Of a stretch of 64,000 nt of DNA, positions 58,881-64,000 are shown one piece after another. Numbering within the stretch: the first letter of the stretch is position 1; each line of letters starts with the position of its first letter. The position numbers were made by a program, and so were the translations under genes. The DNA is from Streptomyces sp. NBC_00094 (lineage in GTDB: Bacteria; Actinomycetota; Actinomycetes; Streptomycetales; Streptomycetaceae), in the NCBI RefSeq assembly GCF_026343125.1, contig NZ_JAPEMB010000001.1:3725501-3789500 (forward strand), read 5' to 3'. The notes under the pieces were generated by a model that saw only the letters and a list, made by a program, of their open reading frames with translations, was not told the origin of the DNA and searched no databases.

Positions 58881-59074
58881 GGCCACTCCGTACACGCCGC
58901 TCGCAGGACTTGGCCGCGCCCGGCCTCATCCCGCCGTATCCCGCCGGGCATGGTCGGACGGAGCTCTCCATCCATTGCAGCATTCGCCAGAACGCTTCGC
59001 ATGTGCACGAAAGCACGAGAGAGGGGCGTCGGCCGGCTCGTGGGGTCGGCCGACGTCGCTCCGTACGGCACCCG

Positions 59075-59953
59075 CTAGATGATCGGCGGGCGGCCCAGCC
59101 GGGTCATGCGGCCCACCGTGGACCAGCGCATGGGGCGGCGCGGGCCGCAGGGGCGGCGGACGCCCTCCGCGAAGCCGCCGAACCAGGCCGCGAGGCCCGG
59201 CAGGGAGCGGGTCCGGGCCAGGGTCAGGAGGGTCCAGACGCCGAGGTAGACGGGGACCAGCAGGACGGGCAGGTTGCGCTTGGCCAGCCAGACGCGGTTG
59301 CGGGCGGTCATCCGGTAGTAGACGGCGTGCCGGGCCGGGCTGGTCTTGGGGTGCTGGAGCAGGAGTTCCGGCGCGTAGAGGACCTTCCAGTCCGCGTCGA
59401 GGGCCCGCCAGGCGAGGTCGGTCTCCTCGTGGGTGAAGAAGAAGTCCTCCGGCCAGCCGCCGATCCGGTCGAGCATCGGCATCGAAAGACCGTGGCCGCC
59501 ACCGAGGAACGTCGTGACCTCGCCGCCGAGCAGCGGGTCCTTCGCCCCGAGGCGGGGGACGTGCCGGCGCTGCGTCTCGCCGGTCTCGTCGGCGATGCGG
59601 AACGAGACGATCCCGAGTGCGGGGTCGGCCTCGTACAGGTCGGCGAGGCGGCGGAGGACGTCCGTGTCGACGAGCAGGCCGTCGTCGTCGAGGTCCACCA
59701 CCACGTCGACGTCACCGAACGCGCGCAGCGTCTCGATGGCGACGTTCCGGCCGCCCGACACTCCCCTGTTCTCGGGGAGTTCGACACCGGTGACGCCCTC
59801 GGGGAGCTCCGGGAGCGATCCCGCGCCGTTGCCGACGACGACGATCCGGGCGGCCGGCTCGTCCTGCCGCGCCACGGCGTCGAGCAGGGCCCGCAGCTCG
59901 TCGGGGCGCGAGCCCATCGTCAGTACCGCCACACCCGTACGCGGTCGTGTCAC
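59075..59953 (-). CDS. Family 2 glycosyltransferase
   Basis: A 292-residue GT-A fold enzyme. The nucleotide-binding start is VAVLTMGSRPDELRALLDA, the metal motif VVVDLDDDGLL, the acceptor region GGGHGLSMPMLDRIGGWPEDFFFTHEETDLAWRA (ED motif). A C-terminal hydrophobic stretch (LPVLLVPVYLGVWTLLTLA) may anchor it. It resembles rhamnosyl- or galactofuranosyl-type transferases. It is followed downstream by no glycan cluster, so the acceptor is unknown. GTG start after GGACGGAG. Confidence 0.88.
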   Translation of the reverse strand: MTRPRTGVAVLTMGSRPDELRALLDAVARQDEPAARIVVVGNGAGSLPELPEGVTGVELPENRGVSGGRNVAIETLRAFGDVDVVVDLDDDGLLVDTDVLRRLADLYEADPALGIVSFRIADETGETQRRHVPRLGAKDPLLGGEVTTFLGGGHGLSMPMLDRIGGWPEDFFFTHEETDLAWRALDADWKVLYAPELLLQHPKTSPARHAVYYRMTARNRVWLAKRNLPVLLVPVYLGVWTLLTLARTRSLPGLAAWFGGFAEGVRRPCGPRRPMRWSTVGRMTRLGRPPII

Positions 59954-60077
59954 GACCCACTCCGTCCCACGCTCACCGACAACACTCGCCCCGGACGCAC
60001 TCCGGGCCGTGATGCTAACGGTCGGGAGACACCTTCCGTTCACCCGCATCACGGATGTCGTCCACCCCGGGGAGGCG

Positions 60078-60680
60078 TCAGAGCGTGCGGTCGTCGCGGT
60101 GGCGGCCCAGCGCGCGGCCGAAGCGCTCGGAGACGGACGGCATGATGCTCTCCCCCTCCGCCGGCCGGTCCAGACCGAAGACGTAGCCGGGGAAGTCCAG
60201 CTCCTTCTGTGTCTCCCAGATCTCGCCGTGGTCGTTCGACGGGAGGATCCGCGCCGGGTTCCCGACCGCGACCCAGCCGATCGGGACCGTGGCGTCGGCG
60301 GGGAGCACGGTCCGCAGGTGCACGACGCCGTTGATACGGACCTCCGAACGCGCCCCGATCCTCGCCCCGTTGAACACCCGGCTGCCGGTGGCGAGGAACA
60401 CCTCGTCCTCCACCGCACAGCCGGTGAGGTAGGAGGTGGGTCCGACCAGGACGTGCCGTCCCAGGGTCAGGGGGTCGCGGCGGGTGCCGCGCAGGACCGC
60501 GTTCTCCATGACGATGCAGCCCTCGCCGAGCTCGACCGGACCACCCTCGGCGGTCAGTACGGCTCCGAAGAGGATCCGGCAGCCCGCGCCGACGCGTACG
60601 TCACCGGAGAGTGTCGCCGTCGGGGCGACGTACGCGGTGGGGTGGACGGTCGGAGCGTGGCCTTCGTGTTCGATCAGCAT
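60078..60680 (-). CDS. Left-handed beta-helix (gamma carbonic anhydrase-like) protein
   Basis: A 200-residue hexapeptide-repeat protein (VHPTAYVAPTATLSGDVRVGAGCRILFG). The histidine set of gamma carbonic anhydrases is incomplete: HVLVG and VHLRT are present but the pattern is not the canonical HxxxxH. Enzymatic carbonic anhydrase or acyltransferase activity is therefore unsure. The C-terminus forms a helix (WETQKELDFPGYVFG). It is divergent from the Ser/Thr kinase gene. Confidence 0.82.
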   Translation of the reverse strand: MLIEHEGHAPTVHPTAYVAPTATLSGDVRVGAGCRILFGAVLTAEGGPVELGEGCIVMENAVLRGTRRDPLTLGRHVLVGPTSYLTGCAVEDEVFLATGSRVFNGARIGARSEVRINGVVHLRTVLPADATVPIGWVAVGNPARILPSNDHGEIWETQKELDFPGYVFGLDRPAEGESIMPSVSERFGRALGRHRDDRTL

Positions 60681-60818
60681 CCCGCCATCATGCCCAGGAG
60701 GGGGCGGGGAGTGGTGGGAGGCGGTCCGGAGGGGACGCGCGGCGAAGAGTGTCTTCGTGCGGCTCTACGCTGGTTCCCTTCCGTCAAGTTGATCGATCGT
60801 CGAAAGGGTGGTCTCCAG

Positions 60819-61973
60819 GTGCTGGTCGCGGACCGATATCGGCTTCATGTGTGTATCGGCCGGGGCGGCATGGGCGAGGTGTGGCAGGCCACCGACGAGG
60901 TCCTGGGCCGGCCCGTGGCCGTGAAGCTGATGCTGGGCCACGGTTCCGACCCGTCCGCGGCCGACCGCTTCCGGCTGGAGGCGCAGACCGCCGCGCGGCT
61001 GAGCCACCCGCACGTGGTGGGCGTCTTCGACTTCGGTACGTGGGACGGAAAGCTGTTCCTCGTCATGGAGTTGGTCGAGGGCGACAGCCTCGCGGGCAGC
61101 CCGGCCGATCCGATGGTCCTGCCGGCCGAGCGGGTGGCCGTGGTCGCCGCCCACGCCGCCGCCGGGCTCGCGGCCGCCCACCGGCAGGGTGTCGTGCACC
61201 GCGACATCAAGCCGGGGAACCTGCTGGTCGACGCCGAGGGCACGGTGAAGCTGGCCGACTTCGGTATCGCGCGGTTCGTCGACGACCCTTCCGGTGCGCT
61301 CACGACGACGGGCCAGATCGTCGGTACGGGGCTGTACCTCGCGCCCGAGCGGGCCCTCGGCCAGTCCGCCTCGTCGGCCTCCGACGTGTACTCGCTGGGG
61401 TGTGTGCTCTACCAACTCCTCACCGGAAACCCGCCGTTCCGCGCGGACACGGCCACGGCCCTGCTGTACCAGCACATCGACACCGCGCCGGTGCCGCCCG
61501 GCCGGCTGGGCGTGATGCTGCCGCCCGCCTTCGAGACGTACCTGCTGAGCCTGCTGGCCAAGCAGCCGGAGCAGCGGCCCTCGGCGCAGGCGATCGCGGA
61601 CTGGTTCTCCTCCGGCGCCTGGCGCGGCTACCCCCAGCCGCCCCAGCAGAACCACCCGAATCAGCAGAGCCACCAGAACCAGCAGATTCAGCAGGGTCAC
61701 CGGCCCCAGCAGGCGCAGCAGATGCAGCAGGGTCACCGGCCTCAGCAGCCCCATCAGCTCCAGCAGCCTCAGCCGGCCCATCAGCCCCAGCGTCACGCCC
61801 CGCACCAGCCTGCGCCCGCGCCCGTCTCCCGGCGGCGTGAGCGTCCGGCCGCCGCCTCCACCGGCGGCGGTCTCGCCGAGTTGTCGCGGCGCCGTCCCCG
61901 TAAGACGGCGGCCGTCGCCGGGGCCATCGCCTTCGTCGTCTTCCTGGTCATCGGCATGGCCTTGCTCTCCTGA
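60819..61973 (+). CDS. Ser/Thr protein kinase with C-terminal membrane anchor
   Basis: A 384-residue PknB-class kinase. The P-loop is IGRGGMGEVW, the ATP lysine is Lys36, HRDIKPGNLL and DFGIA are present, and GTGLYLAPERALGQ is the activation segment. The domain ends near 265. A Gln/His/Pro-rich linker (QQ repeats, about 275-345) follows, and one hydrophobic helix (AAVAGAIAFVVFLVIGMALL) closes the protein, with no external domain. The GTG start is chosen because AAAGGGTGG lies 8 bases upstream. PASTA-type sensing is absent, so input must be cytoplasmic or through a partner. Confidence 0.9.
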   Translation: MLVADRYRLHVCIGRGGMGEVWQATDEVLGRPVAVKLMLGHGSDPSAADRFRLEAQTAARLSHPHVVGVFDFGTWDGKLFLVMELVEGDSLAGSPADPMVLPAERVAVVAAHAAAGLAAAHRQGVVHRDIKPGNLLVDAEGTVKLADFGIARFVDDPSGALTTTGQIVGTGLYLAPERALGQSASSASDVYSLGCVLYQLLTGNPPFRADTATALLYQHIDTAPVPPGRLGVMLPPAFETYLLSLLAKQPEQRPSAQAIADWFSSGAWRGYPQPPQQNHPNQQSHQNQQIQQGHRPQQAQQMQQGHRPQQPHQLQQPQPAHQPQRHAPHQPAPAPVSRRRERPAAASTGGGLAELSRRRPRKTAAVAGAIAFVVFLVIGMALLS

Positions 61974-62009
61974 GCCGGGGCGGGCGGGCCGTGCGGCGGC
62001 CTCGGAGGC

Positions 62010-62291
62010 TCAGTACAGTCTCGGCGGCATCACATGCGGCTCCCCGTCCGCCGTCGCGAGCAGCAGGCAGCGCGGTACGCCGGGCCCCGGGGTCGCCCGT
62101 ACGGACACGGCCGTCGGCGGGTCGGTCGGCAGCTCGACCGGGACCGTGACCGGCCGGTCGTCCTTCGTCGTGGCGTACCCCGTCTCCTTGCCGTCGACGA
62201 GAACCTCGACCACAGGGGTGTGACCGGTCTGGACGGTCACGGAGATCGAGTGCCCGAGATGGTCGATGTGGAAGTGGTGGCGTCGCCTCAT
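62010..62291 (-). CDS. Small beta-rich hypothetical protein
   Basis: A 93-residue protein with an N-terminal histidine-rich stretch (MRRRHHFHIDHLGHSISVTVQ) and alternating hydrophobic strands. No known domain recognised. The histidine content could allow metal binding. It lies convergent with the Ser/Thr kinase gene and divergent from the alkyl sulfatase gene. Confidence 0.65.
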   Translation of the reverse strand: MRRRHHFHIDHLGHSISVTVQTGHTPVVEVLVDGKETGYATTKDDRPVTVPVELPTDPPTAVSVRATPGPGVPRCLLLATADGEPHVMPPRLY

Positions 62292-62429
62292 GGGTCACCT
62301 CCGTACCTCCAGAGTAGGTACGGAGTGCCGCTCCCGCCGTCTCCCGGCTCCGAAGTGCGGTCGTAGTGCCCCGGTGTTCAGATGGACTCGAACGCCGATC
62401 AGCGCTGCGCGGAACGGAGCACCTGGCAC

Positions 62430-64000
62430 ATGAGCGACACTCTGCCCTCCTTCGACGACACCACCGACTTCGACAACGCGGACCGGGGCTTCATCGGCGC
62501 CCTCGTCCCCGGCTCGGTCACGGCCGCCGACGGCCGCACGATCTGGGACGGGGACGTCTACGACTTCCTGAAGGCGGACTGCCCCGACACCGCGCACCCC
62601 AGCCTCTGGCGCCAGGCCCAGCTCTGCGCCCGTCAGGGCCTGTACGAGGTCACCGGGGGCATCTACCAGGTGCGGGGCCTCGACCTGTCGAACATGACGA
62701 TCGTCGAGGGCGAGCGCGGGATCATCGTCATCGACCCGCTGATCTCCACCGAGACCGCCGCCGCCGCGCTCGCGCTCTACAAGGAGCACCGCGGCGAGCG
62801 GCCCGTCACCGGTCTGATCTACACGCACTCTCACGGCGACCACTTCGGCGGTGCCCGCGGGATCCTGCCCCACGGCACCGAGGACGGGGTGCCGATCATC
62901 GCCCCGGCCGGCTTCCTTGAGCACGCGGTCAGCGAGAACGTGTACGCGGGCAACGCGATGACCCGCCGCGCCGCCTACATGTACGGGGCGAACCTCCCGA
63001 AGTCCCCGGACGCCCAGATCAGCGCCGGGCTCGGCCAGACCACCTCCCTCGGCACCATCAGCCTCATCCCGCCGACCGTGGACATCACGGAGACCGGCCA
63101 GGAGGTGACGGTCGACGGCGTGCGGATCGTCTTCCAGCTCACGCCGGGCACCGAGGCCCCGTCCGAGATGAACTTCCTCTTCCCCGACCAGCGCGCCCTG
63201 TGCCTGGCCGAGAACGCCACGCACAACATGCACAACATCCTGACCCTGCGCGGGGCCGTCGTCCGCGACTCCCGCATCTGGTCCGCCTACCTCGACGAGG
63301 CGGTCGAGTACTTCCACGGGCAGTACGACGTCGGCTTCGCCTCCCACCACTGGCCGACCTGGGGCCACGACAACGTGGTGCGGTTCCTGACCGAACAGCG
63401 CGACCTCTACGCGTACATGCACGACCAGACGCTGCGGCTGCTCAACGAAGGCCTCACCGGCCCGGAGATCGCCGAGCGGATCGAGCTGCCGCCGGCCCTG
63501 GCCACGTCCTGGCACGCGCGCGGCTACTACGGCTCGCTCAGCCACAACGCCAAGGCGATCTACCAGCGCTACCTGGGCTGGTTCGACGGGAACGTGGCCC
63601 ATCTCTGGGAGCACCCGCCGGTCGAGACCGCGAAGCGGTACGTGGCCGTGGCGGGCGGCCCCGCCGAGACCCTCGCCAAGGCCCGCGAGTACGTCGACGC
63701 GGGCGACCTGCGGTTCGCGGCGACCCTGCTCAACCACCTGGTCTTCGCCGAACCCGGGAACGTCGAGGCGAAGGAGGCGCTCGCCGCGGTCTACGACCGG
63801 CTGGGGTACGGCTCCGAGAACGGCACCTGGCGCAACTTCTACCTCACCTCCGCGCTGGAGCTCCGCGAGGGCATCGTCAAGACGGACCTCGACCTGACCA
63901 ACCCCGAGATGGCGATGGCCCTCACCGTCCCCATGCTCATCGACTCGATCGCCGTACGGATCGACGGGCCGCGCGCCTGGCACGACGACCTGACCGTCGA
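62430..64000 (+). CDS. Alkyl sulfatase (SdsA1/BDS1-like), 3' truncated by window
   Basis: At least 523 residues are present and the frame runs off the window. The N-terminal metallo-beta-lactamase domain has THSHGDHFGG and, later, AENATHNMHNILTLRG and SHHWPTWGHDNV, the zinc ligands of linear alkyl sulfatases. The helical dimerisation domain then follows (LSHNAKAIYQRYLGWFDGN). The C-terminal SCP2-like domain begins near the edge. The enzyme cleaves sulfate from alkyl sulfates such as SDS. ATG 62430 has CGGAGC upstream; ATG 62382 is in frame and would add 16 residues. Confidence 0.9.
   Translation, partial: MSDTLPSFDDTTDFDNADRGFIGALVPGSVTAADGRTIWDGDVYDFLKADCPDTAHPSLWRQAQLCARQGLYEVTGGIYQVRGLDLSNMTIVEGERGIIVIDPLISTETAAAALALYKEHRGERPVTGLIYTHSHGDHFGGARGILPHGTEDGVPIIAPAGFLEHAVSENVYAGNAMTRRAAYMYGANLPKSPDAQISAGLGQTTSLGTISLIPPTVDITETGQEVTVDGVRIVFQLTPGTEAPSEMNFLFPDQRALCLAENATHNMHNILTLRGAVVRDSRIWSAYLDEAVEYFHGQYDVGFASHHWPTWGHDNVVRFLTEQRDLYAYMHDQTLRLLNEGLTGPEIAERIELPPALATSWHARGYYGSLSHNAKAIYQRYLGWFDGNVAHLWEHPPVETAKRYVAVAGGPAETLAKAREYVDAGDLRFAATLLNHLVFAEPGNVEAKEALAAVYDRLGYGSENGTWRNFYLTSALELREGIVKTDLDLTNPEMAMALTVPMLIDSIAVRIDGPRAWHDDLTV

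Overview
The window is about 72% G+C by eye. Its codons are biased to G/C in the third position, GTG and TTG starts are common, and many genes join through 4-base stop/start overlaps. Gene content (wblA, bldG, a 1101-aa MFS-thymidylate kinase fusion, a proton-pumping pyrophosphatase, an actinobacterial TopA with a lysine tail) points to the core chromosome of a Streptomyces species. From memory, the order resembles the wblA-bldG-topA region of S. coelicolor. That is recollection, not a search.

Layout. 1-4307: a two-component system (kinase tail and LuxR-type regulator) facing an FtsX-type ABC exporter, with an elaborate inverted repeat at the exporter promoter. 4343-16721: a minus-strand block of tmk fusion, topA, a small membrane protein, a three-gene ABC-2 exporter, an ArsR-type regulator and a methyltransferase. 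16879-20029: a lipoprotein and the H+-pyrophosphatase. 20429-23846: the anti-sigma/anti-anti-sigma pair (bldG) and a DExH helicase. 23755-28890: a compact Flp/Tad-type pilus cluster resembling mycobacterial Rv3654c-Rv3660c. 29137-33789: HAD hydrolase, degenerate Fic protein, CooC-like ATPase and deacetylase-like lipoprotein. 34100-41891: SulP-carbonic anhydrase fusion, acetyl-CoA synthetase, NhaA, a membrane protein and an epoxide hydrolase-like enzyme. 42312-49270: MarP-like protease, NUDIX, endonuclease III, Crp, SPFH protein, metallo-beta-lactamase-fold protein and a second NUDIX. 49527-55559: RidA, a DUF4177-like protein, two ArsA/Get3-like ATPases, wblA and ponA. 55654-64000: YqeY, a phosphoesterase, a membrane protein, tRNA-Pro(CGG), a SHOCT/DUF6325 pair, glycosyltransferase, left-handed beta-helix protein, Ser/Thr kinase, a small hypothetical protein and an alkyl sulfatase cut by the window edge.

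Development and envelope genes dominate (bldG, wblA, crp, ponA, pilus cluster, kinase). Two lesions stand out. bldG has lost its usual stop codon and runs 72 codons out of frame into the next gene. The tadB-like gene is split by one extra base in a run of seven G. Either may be a sequencing error or a real mutation. Other points worth checking are a DasR-like operator before acsA, a Crp-type site before crp, tandem repeats that span stop codons, and two C-terminally anchored membrane proteins in the same window as two Get3-like ATPases. No mobile element, CRISPR array or obvious transferred island was seen.
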